Assembly (NCBI GenBank): GCA_900316005.1
Contig: ONBH01000005.1
Location: 16,692 to 80,691, forward strand
From: an uncultured Bacteroidales bacterium
GTDB lineage: Bacteria; Bacteroidota; Bacteroidia; Bacteroidales; Paludibacteraceae
Direction of reading: 5' to 3'
Length of the DNA: 64,000 nucleotides
Part shown: positions 40,760-48,446 of the stretch, in pieces
Numbering within the stretch: position 1 is the first letter of the stretch
Layout of the letters: every line of letters starts with the position of its first letter
Position numbers and translations under genes: made by a program
The notes under the pieces: generated by a model
The model's database searches: none
What the model was told of the DNA's origin: nothing
What the model saw: the letters and a program-made list of their open reading frames with translations, nothing else

Positions 40760-41590
40760 ATGGATAAAATAACTTCTATAGAGCATCTAAAAGAACTGAT
40801 ACTTAATGTCTGCAATCAGCACCAAGGTTTCGTCACGAATTTCTATTTGGACGAAGAAAAACATGCAGCTTGGATTCGGACAGGAGAGTTCCTGTTTGAT
40901 AAGTATGACGATACGGTGTTCTTGCTGTTTGATCATTATGCTCCGGATAATGAGAAATATTTCACAAATATGTATTATATCTCAATATCGGAGAATACAA
41001 TGTTGGCGCGACTAAAGGAATATCCGGAAAAGTATATATACGACTTGTATGTTTTGGACATTGTTGGTTGCGATGAGATGTGCTTACCGTTAGTTGAGAA
41101 ACTGAAAGCGATGTGTGGATATAATGACGCGACTTTAGTTCGAATGAATCGTGTTGGTGAGTTAGACGCATGTTTGGCTAAGCAAGGAGAGCATATCCGC
41201 TATGCTGACTTGATGGATTTGAAATCTATTAACGAATTATTGCATACGCATTTTGATGAGCAGCTGGAGCAGTTACCTTTAGAGGACGAACTGGAGAAAA
41301 TGATAGAGCAACGACATGTGTTGGTTTGTGATAGAGGAGACAAAGTAGCGGGAATGCTGCTGTTTGATTTAAGTGCTTCAACTTTGTATCTGCGATATTG
41401 GTTGGTTCTTCCGGAATTTAGGAATATGGGAGTGGGTAGTGAACTGTTACACCATTTCTTATGGGAAGGACGTAAAACAAAACGGCAGATACTATGGGTG
41501 AACCAGGCGAATGAAAATGCTATAATCCGATATGAGCACTACGGATTCAAGAAAGAGAATTTGTATGATTATATTATCAAGTATTGTTGA
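40760..41590 (+). CDS. GNAT N-acetyltransferase with extra N-terminal domain
   Basis: This 276-residue protein carries a GNAT domain in its C-terminal half (about residues 145-276). The acetyl-CoA-binding segment is WLVLPEFRNMGVGSELLHHF and the late strand is ILWVNQANENAIIRYEHYGF. The N-terminal 140 residues are not recognised but may bind substrate or form a pseudo-GNAT repeat. In this setting acetylation of an amino sugar is likely, although the acceptor is unknown. A second, unrelated GNAT follows 30 bases later. Confidence 0.85.
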   Translation: MDKITSIEHLKELILNVCNQHQGFVTNFYLDEEKHAAWIRTGEFLFDKYDDTVFLLFDHYAPDNEKYFTNMYYISISENTMLARLKEYPEKYIYDLYVLDIVGCDEMCLPLVEKLKAMCGYNDATLVRMNRVGELDACLAKQGEHIRYADLMDLKSINELLHTHFDEQLEQLPLEDELEKMIEQRHVLVCDRGDKVAGMLLFDLSASTLYLRYWLVLPEFRNMGVGSELLHHFLWEGRKTKRQILWVNQANENAIIRYEHYGFKKENLYDYIIKYC

Positions 41591-41620
41591 TATGAAACGA
41601 ATATTAAAATTGATTATATA

Positions 41621-42127
41621 ATGACAGTATCAATACGTCCTTTAAAAATAGAAGATGCCTATACGTCTGTGAAATGGCGCAATGATTCAGAAGTGTTTCG
41701 ATATACTGGAAATACTTACAATCATAGTATTACGATTGAGTCTGAATTAGCGTGGATAAAACGAGTGATAAATAAGGAAGATGATTATCGTTGTGCCATT
41801 GAAGTAGATGGTATATATGTCGGAAATATTTATTTGACAGACATCCATGACGGTGAAACTGAGTATCATATATTTCTTGGAAATAAAGAATACTGGGGAA
41901 AAGGAATCGCAAAAGAAGCATCAAAACTCATTATTAAATATGCATTTGAGAAACTCAAATTAAAGAGGATAATACTCTTGGTGAAAGAAGAAAATGTAAA
42001 TGCAGTCAAACTATATATAAAATTAGGATTTAAATGTGTTAAAATAGAAAACTCTTGGATGAAGATGGAATTAGCGAATGGGGGTAAATTGTATAAAGTA
42101 GCCGTCCTCGCATCGGTGGGGGGGTAA
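41621..42127 (+). CDS. GNAT acetyltransferase (RimJ-like) reading into the formyltransferase start
   Basis: This 168-residue frame is a complete RimJ/RimL-like GNAT up to about residue 153: SVKWRNDSEVFRYTGN, then YHIFLGNKEYWGKGIAKEAS and NVNAVKLYIKLGFKCVKIEN. The remaining tail, KLYKVAVLASVGG, does not belong to a GNAT; it is the start of a PurN-like formyltransferase, cut off by a stop after a G7 run (42118-42124). With one G fewer the frame would continue into the formyltransferase gene at 42156. A G5 run at 42080-42084 sits at the join. The gene therefore appears fused or overlapping, with G-tract control. Confidence 0.82.
   Translation: MTVSIRPLKIEDAYTSVKWRNDSEVFRYTGNTYNHSITIESELAWIKRVINKEDDYRCAIEVDGIYVGNIYLTDIHDGETEYHIFLGNKEYWGKGIAKEASKLIIKYAFEKLKLKRIILLVKEENVNAVKLYIKLGFKCVKIENSWMKMELANGGKLYKVAVLASVGG
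42118..42124 (+). repeat. Poly-G7 tract that frames or blocks the formyltransferase
   Basis: In frame, GTG GGG GGG TAA ends the upstream reading. With six G the sequence reads V-G-G-N-F-E-A-V-V-K-K and enters the formyltransferase frame without a stop, matching the family start (LASxGGxNFEAVV). Confidence 0.85.
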
Positions 42128-42155
42128 TTTTGAAGCCGTAGTTAAGAAATCACAA

Positions 42156-42653
42156 TTGTATGGATATCAAGTGATTCGTTTGATTGTGAATAAACAATGT
42201 GCAGCAATTGCAAAGGCAGAAAAACTTAGGGTACCATGTACCGTGATAGAAAAAAAAGGTGATGAACTATTTGTAGATATAGATAATGTACTCTCAATGG
42301 ATGAGGTGAACTTGATAGTATTAGGTGGATTCATGCCAATAGTTCCGGCATGGTTCTGCAAAAAGTGGACTAATAAAATTATTAATATACATCCATCCTT
42401 ATTGCCTGCATATGGGGGCAAAGGTATGTATGGGGTACATGTGCAGGAAGCGGTTATGGCGGCAAAAGAGAAATATGCCGGATGTACCGTCCATTATGTT
42501 AATGAGGGAATCGATAGCGGTGAGATTATTGAACAATGGAAGATAATGGTTGATTACTCTTTAACCCCTTGGGAATTGGGCGGCGAGATATATAACCGCG
42601 GAATAGAGATGTTACCTATGGTAATAGGGAATTTAGCAAAAAAGAAGTATTAA
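42156..42653 (+). CDS. Formyltransferase (PurN-like), 5' end out of frame at a G tract
   Basis: This 165-residue frame contains GGFMPIVPAWFCKKW, the substrate motif NIHPSLLPAYGGKGMYGVHVQ with catalytic-type Asn and His, and CTVHYVNEGIDSGEII, all typical of 10-formyl-tetrahydrofolate-dependent GART/sugar formyltransferases. The usual N-terminus (about 20 residues, including LASxGGNFEAVV) is encoded upstream at 42086-42155 but in another frame because of the G7 run. As it stands, translation would have to start at an internal ATG and lose the first strand. In context its acceptor is probably an amino sugar. The OFF state could be phase variation or a base-calling error. Confidence 0.8.
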   Translation: MYGYQVIRLIVNKQCAAIAKAEKLRVPCTVIEKKGDELFVDIDNVLSMDEVNLIVLGGFMPIVPAWFCKKWTNKIINIHPSLLPAYGGKGMYGVHVQEAVMAAKEKYAGCTVHYVNEGIDSGEIIEQWKIMVDYSLTPWELGGEIYNRGIEMLPMVIGNLAKKKY

Positions 42654-42668
42654 TTTTGATTTTGAACA

Positions 42669-43661
42669 ATGAAACAAGAAGAACCTATATTAGTTGCTAT
42701 CCATTGTCTCGTGTATAATCACGAGCCATATCTTCGTGATTGCTTCGAGGGATTTGTGATGCAGAAGACCAATTTCCGCTTTGTGGCAGTTGTGCATGAG
42801 GACGCTTCGACGGACAATAGTGCTGTTATAATTCGTGAATATGAAGCCAAATATCCTGATATCTTCCGTCCCATATATGAAACGGAGAATCAATGGCACA
42901 AAACGGATGGCTCACTTGGACGTATTATGAATGCTGCAATTAATGCTACCGGAGCCAAATATGTCGCTATGTGTGAGGGAGATGACTATTGGACAGATCC
43001 GTATAAGTTGCAGAAACAGGTGGATTTCTTGGAGGAGCATGAGGAGTTTTCGCTTTGCTGCCATGGGTATAGTATTTTGAATGTAGACAAAGGAACGATG
43101 GTTGAGAAGCGAGTGGTTCTGCCACCTGAGTCCAAAGATGGATTGATGTTCACGAATGCAGAGAACATGATGGAGTGGTACACCAAGACGCCGACTGTTC
43201 TCATGCGAGCTGACGTATATAAAGCAGTGCCGGACTTGTCGATCTTTAAATATGCATGCGACACTTACATATTTTACTACATACTTAAACAAGGAAAAGG
43301 TTACTACCTTTCTTTTAACGGCGCGGTATATCGAGCTCATGGTGGGGGAGTGTATTCTTCGCTTTCGTCTTTTAAGAAGGATTTGAATTGCGTTAAGATT
43401 TTTTATGAAATCTATACTCATAATCGGGAAGATGATGTGTTAGAACAGCAACTCCTTGACACTATTAAATGGGTGTCTGATGAAATTATCTGGAACTTAA
43501 AAGATAAAGAATGGACATTAGATGTGTTTGAAGGTATTTCGCTCATTAATACTATATTATATAAGGAGAAGAAATACAAAGATTTATTTGCTTGGCATAA
43601 GAAGTTAGCTATAAGCCAATTTAAACGAGTGAAGAGAAAATTTAAGAAATATATAGTATAA
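42669..43661 (+). CDS. GT2-family glycosyltransferase
   Basis: This 330-residue protein has the GT-A fold start (PILVAIHCLVYNHEPYL), the nucleotide-sugar region HEDASTDNSAVIIREYE and the metal-binding EGDDYWTD (about residues 103-110). The C-terminal third is rich in basic residues and probably membrane-associated. It is the first of four successive glycosyltransferases; the donor and acceptor are unknown. Confidence 0.9.
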   Translation: MKQEEPILVAIHCLVYNHEPYLRDCFEGFVMQKTNFRFVAVVHEDASTDNSAVIIREYEAKYPDIFRPIYETENQWHKTDGSLGRIMNAAINATGAKYVAMCEGDDYWTDPYKLQKQVDFLEEHEEFSLCCHGYSILNVDKGTMVEKRVVLPPESKDGLMFTNAENMMEWYTKTPTVLMRADVYKAVPDLSIFKYACDTYIFYYILKQGKGYYLSFNGAVYRAHGGGVYSSLSSFKKDLNCVKIFYEIYTHNREDDVLEQQLLDTIKWVSDEIIWNLKDKEWTLDVFEGISLINTILYKEKKYKDLFAWHKKLAISQFKRVKRKFKKYIV

Positions 43662-43673
43662 TAATTCTCATAA

Positions 43674-44534
43674 ATGAAACAACCATTATTTTCCATATTG
43701 ATTGCCAATTATAATAATGGCAAGTACTTGATGGATGCGATAGAGAGTGTCCGTCAGCAGACGTTTTCCAATTGGGAGATTGTGCTGGTGGATGATGCTT
43801 CAACGGATAAGTCGGAGGAGTTGTATGTGGCGTTAGAGAAGGATGAACGTATCCATATCTATCGCAATGAGCAGAATATGGGCTGCGGCTATACGAAACG
43901 TCGTTGTGCTGAATTAGCGAAAGGTGAGTTGTGCGGATTTCTCGATCCGGATGATGTGCTGTTGCCTAATGCGGTAGAGGATAGTGTGGCGAACTTGCGG
44001 AGTCATCCGAAATGTGCACTGAGTTTCTCGCGGTTCTATACTTGTGATGAGAACCTCAATCGGACTGGTGAATGTCGCTTGTTAGAGTTGAAGGGTAAGA
44101 GTTATTTTGAGAATAGGGACTATTGTCCGGAGCACTTTGTGGCTTTTCGTAAAAATGCATATGACAAAACGGATGGAATAGACGCAACGTTAAAAGCCGG
44201 AGTTGATCAAGACTTATATTTCCGGTTAGAGGAGGTAGGTGAGGCTTTGGTGCTGAATAAGTTTACCTATCTGTATCGGCAGAACACCAGTGCATTGACA
44301 TCGAAGCCATACTGGTGCTATTATTGGAATACGATTGTTCGGCATAACACATGCTTACGTCGTGGTTTGCCGGATAAGGATTTTGCGTATGCGGACTATT
44401 TGCAGATTGTGACGGAGAATGAGCGGTATGCTCGTGAGCAAGTAGAAAAGATGCAGCAATCAAAGGCGTATCGGTTGGGTAAAGCGATACTAAAACCGTT
44501 TAGTTGGCTTCGCCGTGTAAAGTGTAAGGTGTAA
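43674..44534 (+). CDS. GT2-family glycosyltransferase
   Basis: This 286-residue protein has SILIANYNNGKYLMDAIESV, VDDASTDKSEEL and the metal motif GFLDPDDVLLPN (about residues 88-99). An ARKxx-type acceptor segment is replaced by FVAFRKNAYDKTDG, common in family members. The end reads RRVKCKV, and the last bases run into GTGTAAAGTGTAAGGTGTAA words, so the C-terminus may have been altered by repeat growth. Confidence 0.9.
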   Translation: MKQPLFSILIANYNNGKYLMDAIESVRQQTFSNWEIVLVDDASTDKSEELYVALEKDERIHIYRNEQNMGCGYTKRRCAELAKGELCGFLDPDDVLLPNAVEDSVANLRSHPKCALSFSRFYTCDENLNRTGECRLLELKGKSYFENRDYCPEHFVAFRKNAYDKTDGIDATLKAGVDQDLYFRLEEVGEALVLNKFTYLYRQNTSALTSKPYWCYYWNTIVRHNTCLRRGLPDKDFAYADYLQIVTENERYAREQVEKMQQSKAYRLGKAILKPFSWLRRVKCKV

Positions 44535-44546
44535 AGTGTAAGGTGA
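44510..44546. repeat. GTGTAAAGTGTAAGG iteration across a gene end
   Basis: Four imperfect GTGTAA(A/G)G words span the stop codon of the preceding glycosyltransferase and run up to the next ATG. The same words fill spacers at 27.3 and 28.3 kb. Confidence 0.85.
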
Positions 44547-45491
44547 ATGAAACTAAGTATCATCATATTATCTTATGCTCTCGATGACGAGGTGTATCAG
44601 ATGAACTGTCGGGCGATTGAGTCGTTGTTTGCGTCGGAGGAGTGGGATTCTAAAAGTGGAGAGACGAGAGACGAGAGTCGAGAGACAGAATTGGAAGTGC
44701 TCTTGTTGGAGAGTAACCGAGAGGCTGGATACACCTATGATGTGCGCGTAAGGGTAATGATGCCGGAGGAGAAGTTCGGGTTTCATCGGTTCTTCAATAT
44801 AGGATTAGACAATACGAGCGGAGACTTTGTTGCCTTCTGTAATAACGATATTGTTTTTATGCCCGGATGGTGGAGCGCTATCATGCGCGTTAAAGAACAG
44901 CATCCGAAGTTCATGTGCTTCTCGCCGGTAGATAGCAGTTATCTCATGATGGCAGAGGAGATAGCGAAAGGGAAAGATTATACGATTGGTTGGGATAATA
45001 AACGTCATTTTGCGGGATGGTGCTTTGTGTGGGAACGGAAAGTGTTTAAGACCATTGGACGGTTTGACGAACAGTATGATTTTTACTCTGCGGATGATGA
45101 TGAGCTAATGACGCTACGCTTTTATGCGATACCCAATGTATTAGTGATCGGCAGTGAGGTAAAACACTTGAGTCAGGTAGTAACAAAAAAAGTGGGTATC
45201 AGTAAATATGCTGTAACGGACAAAGAGAAATATCCGCTGTCAGAATACGAACTCCAGCGCAAATTGAGATGGTTATGGGACGATGTGCGGTTCTACATAG
45301 GATACCGACGTGAAGAGGCTAAATGGGGTAATCTACATATGCGGCAGCGTTTAAATAGGTTCATTATGCAGCACTTATGGCTAAATGTTCGTCCTGTAAC
45401 ACAGATTCTTTACAATCGAAATGTAATCCGTTTATTAGCGCGAATAACCGGCGTTTCTGACCCAAATCCGGTTCATTTTAGCGAGTTTTGA
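44547..45491 (+). CDS. GT2-like glycosyltransferase with repeat-derived insertion
   Basis: This 314-residue protein begins KLSIIILSYALDDEVYQMN. An unusually charged insert (residues about 35-48, SKSGETRDESRETE) is encoded by an iterated GAGAGACGAGAGAC-type word at 44651-44690. The usual fold then resumes with GFHRFFNIGLDNTSGDFVAF, the metal-type FCNNDIVFMPGWW and RFDEQYDFYSADDDELMTLR. It is a plausible glycosyltransferase. The insert falls between the first strand/helix and the donor-binding region, where a loop can tolerate it. Confidence 0.84.
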   Translation: MKLSIIILSYALDDEVYQMNCRAIESLFASEEWDSKSGETRDESRETELEVLLLESNREAGYTYDVRVRVMMPEEKFGFHRFFNIGLDNTSGDFVAFCNNDIVFMPGWWSAIMRVKEQHPKFMCFSPVDSSYLMMAEEIAKGKDYTIGWDNKRHFAGWCFVWERKVFKTIGRFDEQYDFYSADDDELMTLRFYAIPNVLVIGSEVKHLSQVVTKKVGISKYAVTDKEKYPLSEYELQRKLRWLWDDVRFYIGYRREEAKWGNLHMRQRLNRFIMQHLWLNVRPVTQILYNRNVIRLLARITGVSDPNPVHFSEF

Positions 45492-45522
45492 ATACAAAAT
45501 GAAAATATTTTGCAAATAATGG

Positions 45523-45562
45523 CATATACATTTGTATATGTCATTTTTTTTTTGTATCTTTG
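45523..45562 (+). promoter_or_regulatory. Internal promoter with inverted repeat, upstream of a GT2 gene
   Basis: TTTG (45531-45534) and TATCTTTG (45555-45562) are separated by 20 bases. The inverted repeat CATATAC-attt-GTATATG (45523-45540) covers the -33 box. The ATG is at 45584, implying a leader of only about 15 bases. Confidence 0.85.
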
Positions 45563-45583
45563 CACGCAAAACTGTGCGTGCAT

Positions 45584-46399
45584 ATGCGTAAGCTATCAAT
45601 AATAACTATAAATAGGAATAATACGGAGGGACTTCGGAAGACAATGGAGTCGGTCTTTAGGCAGACATACCGCGACATTGAGTATATTGTTATCGACGGA
45701 GCAAGTACAGATGGATCCGTTGATATTATCAAGGAGTTCGCTTCGAAAGTCTCGAGCGGAAAGTCGAGAGTGGAGAGTTTCTTATGGGTAAGTGAGCCGG
45801 ATAGGGGAGTGTATGAGGCGATGAATAAGGGGATAATGAAGGCATCCGGTGAGTATTGTTTGTTTTTGAATAGCGGTGACTTCTTGATAGCACCGGATGT
45901 GATAGAACGTGTGATGAAGCAATGCAATGGCGCGGATATTCTCTGTGCGCGGTGCAATGTGTCGGATGATGGGAAAGTTATATGGACCAGTAATCCACCG
46001 GAGAATATCACATTCGGTACACTCTATACGGTAGGCTTGGCGCATCAGTCTACATTCATCAAGCGGACACTTTTTGATACCTGCAGATTGTATCAAGAGG
46101 ATTTTCGGTATAATGCGGATATAGCATTTTGGTATAAAACAATCATCGATAATCATGCGACGACGCAGCGAATAGATGTCGTTACGACAGACTATAACTT
46201 AGACGGGATTTCCTCTAGAGAGAATCAGAGCGAACAATACAAGAAAGAAATGGAAATCATTCTTGCGCCTTATGCAAAGTTTATACCGGATTATGAGGAG
46301 TTGCTTGCTCATCGAAGAGAGCATGTAGTATTGAATTGGATAAAAAGACATAAGATGGTATATTATATGGTGAAATTGTTGTATAAAATCGGGAAGTAA
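45584..46399 (+). CDS. GT2-family glycosyltransferase (WcaA-like) with loop insertion
   Basis: The ATG at 45584 follows the promoter and gives 271 residues; an earlier TTG overlaps the -7 box. Motifs are LSIITINRNNTEGLRKTMES, IDGASTDGSVDIIKEF and GEYCLFLNSGDFL (about residues 86-98). Residues about 54-65 (VSSGKSRVESFL) come from a repeated word (AAAGTCGAGAG-like, 45745-45781) and interrupt the loop before WVSEPDRGVYEAMNKG. The paralogue at 52833 has an insertion at the same point. The stop overlaps the next ATG (TAATG). Confidence 0.9.
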   Translation: MRKLSIITINRNNTEGLRKTMESVFRQTYRDIEYIVIDGASTDGSVDIIKEFASKVSSGKSRVESFLWVSEPDRGVYEAMNKGIMKASGEYCLFLNSGDFLIAPDVIERVMKQCNGADILCARCNVSDDGKVIWTSNPPENITFGTLYTVGLAHQSTFIKRTLFDTCRLYQEDFRYNADIAFWYKTIIDNHATTQRIDVVTTDYNLDGISSRENQSEQYKKEMEIILAPYAKFIPDYEELLAHRREHVVLNWIKRHKMVYYMVKLLYKIGK

Positions 46400-46599
46400 T
46401 GAAAGCAATATTTGATAATATCAAAGGTACTTGCGAGATAGAAGGCAATGTGCCGAGTAGAATGGTTTGCGAATATGACGCAAAGCGTAAAGAACTGAAA
46501 GTGGCTCGCGATAAGATTGGAGAACAAACGCTCAATTATGCTCAAATGCCGACATCGGTGATTGTATCTACGGAGATGAAAGATATTATGCTTTCTTAA
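46399..46599 (+). pseudogene. Fragment resembling a short internal piece of asparagine synthase
   Basis: This 66-residue ORF is coupled to the preceding stop (TAATG). Residues about 24-64 (YDAKRKELKVARDKIGEQTL onward) align with residues about 127-166 of the asparagine synthase encoded next (YDIKKKKLFAARDRVGEKTL onward), with about 22 of 40 positions identical by eye. No catalytic Cys or ATP-binding domain is included. It is probably a decayed partial duplication, although retention of the reading frame leaves a small regulatory protein possible. Confidence 0.6.
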
Positions 46600-46676
46600 A
46601 ATCAATATGCTCAATATGGCGCAGCCGAATTGAGATATACGGAAAATAACTATAGAAACAAAACAAGATATAGCCT

Positions 46677-48446
46677 ATGTGCGGAATATCATCTTTATAT
46701 AGATTTACGAAAATTACGCAGCAGGATAAGCAAAACCTGATGCATATGAATCGTGACATGCATTATCGCGGACCGGATGGCGAGGGGTATTGGAATGACG
46801 ATACATGTGCAATGGCACATACAAGGCTTAGTATTATCGGCCTTGATAATGGTGCGCAACCGCTATTTAATGCCGACAAATCGCTTGTGCTTATATGCAA
46901 TGGTGAGATATATAATTACACAGAATTGCGTCAGCATGTGGCGGAGCGAGGATATACGTGTACCACAGATACAGATTGCGAAGTGGTTCTCTATTTGTAT
47001 GAGTTATACGGTGAGGAATGTTTGCAGCATCTGCGCGGCATGTTTGCTTTTTGCATGTATGACATAAAGAAGAAAAAACTATTCGCTGCTCGTGACAGAG
47101 TAGGTGAGAAAACACTTTATTATGCCCAGCTTTCAACCGGTGTCGTGTTCTCAACGGAACTGAAGGCGATATTGAAATATTATATCCCCAATCCACAATT
47201 GAATGCACATGCGTTAGCAGAGTCTATTCGTTTTAACTATCCGTTGGATAATCGCAATACATATATTGAGCAGATAAAACGTCTGGGGGCAGGAGAATAT
47301 GCTATAGTAGACGCGGAAGGTGTACAACTGCATACATATTGGCGACTATCTCATACTCCGGTGTTCAAAGGGACGAAAGAAGACGCAAAGGTCGAAGTGC
47401 TGCGGCTAATGCGTTCATCCGTGGCGGATTGCTTGCAAAGCGATGTGCCTGTAGCGGTTTTGTTAAGTGGCGGAATAGACAGTAGTGCCATAGCTCATTT
47501 CGCGAAAGAAACAGGAAAAGAGATACATGTCATATCTGCCGGATATACCGGACAACATAGTCAGGATGAGCGTAGCGTTGCGAAACGATTTGCCGGAGAA
47601 AAGGGCTTAATATATCATGAGGTGGAATTGGATGCTTATGATTTTCAATCTCTCTTTGCGGAATATATGCCTTATATTGATGAACCGATATGCGATGTTT
47701 CATCAATGTCGCAATATGCGCTATATAAGAAAGCAAAGGAATTGGGATTTAAGGTGTTGCTATGTGGCATTGGAGGAGATGAGTTGTTCTATGGGTATCC
47801 CGGAGCTAACCGCTTGGCTAAACAATTACAGATAAGACGGGAACACCAAAGTTTATTCCCATGGCATGGGCATAAAAAGATAGACTTTATTCATTTCTTA
47901 TGTCGCAATTGGCGTAATATTTTATTTGCAGGTTATCCAATGCAGTTGGATGATCGCTGGCCGGTGGATTGGACATATGAAGACTATAAACGCTTTGCTG
48001 CTGATGCTCAGATAATATGGCGCGGAGAAATGGTACGTTTAGCAGATATTAATGTATATTATTCATATTCAAATGAGGCTGATTTGGACACCGTATATGA
48101 TTTGGAGTTTACGACTTTTATGAAGAATCTCTGTCTCTATCTGTCCGATAGATTAGGTATGGCGAATTCATTAGAGATTCGTTCTCCGCTTTTGGATTAC
48201 CGGATTGTGGATTTTGTGTCTCGTTTACCACGAGATATGAAATTTGATGGTACGCCAAAAGGGTTCTATAAATGGTGTCTACGCGGCATTGTACCGGATT
48301 ATATTTTGGATGCGAAGAAACGAGGTTTTACTCCTCCATTACAGTTTATAAAAGAGGTATGCGGAAAATATCAATATCAGCAGATACAAGCGTCGCATAC
48401 GTTCTTTAACTCGATGCTTGCTGATCAGTTATTTAATCAATTATAA
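46677..48446 (+). CDS. asnB: Asparagine synthase (glutamine-hydrolysing)
   Basis: This 589-residue protein starts MCGISSLYRF, with the class II glutaminase Cys2. The glutaminase domain (about 1-200) includes HMNRDMHYRGPDGEGYW and LVLICNGEIYNYTEL. The synthetase domain has PVAVLLSGGIDSSAIAHFA (PP-loop, SGGxDS, about residues 261-279) and LLCGIGGDELFYGYPGANR. In polysaccharide loci such enzymes may amidate uronic acids or related acids rather than aspartate; the substrate here is unknown. It overlaps the next glycosyltransferase start by one base (TAATG). Confidence 0.92.
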   Translation: MCGISSLYRFTKITQQDKQNLMHMNRDMHYRGPDGEGYWNDDTCAMAHTRLSIIGLDNGAQPLFNADKSLVLICNGEIYNYTELRQHVAERGYTCTTDTDCEVVLYLYELYGEECLQHLRGMFAFCMYDIKKKKLFAARDRVGEKTLYYAQLSTGVVFSTELKAILKYYIPNPQLNAHALAESIRFNYPLDNRNTYIEQIKRLGAGEYAIVDAEGVQLHTYWRLSHTPVFKGTKEDAKVEVLRLMRSSVADCLQSDVPVAVLLSGGIDSSAIAHFAKETGKEIHVISAGYTGQHSQDERSVAKRFAGEKGLIYHEVELDAYDFQSLFAEYMPYIDEPICDVSSMSQYALYKKAKELGFKVLLCGIGGDELFYGYPGANRLAKQLQIRREHQSLFPWHGHKKIDFIHFLCRNWRNILFAGYPMQLDDRWPVDWTYEDYKRFAADAQIIWRGEMVRLADINVYYSYSNEADLDTVYDLEFTTFMKNLCLYLSDRLGMANSLEIRSPLLDYRIVDFVSRLPRDMKFDGTPKGFYKWCLRGIVPDYILDAKKRGFTPPLQFIKEVCGKYQYQQIQASHTFFNSMLADQLFNQL

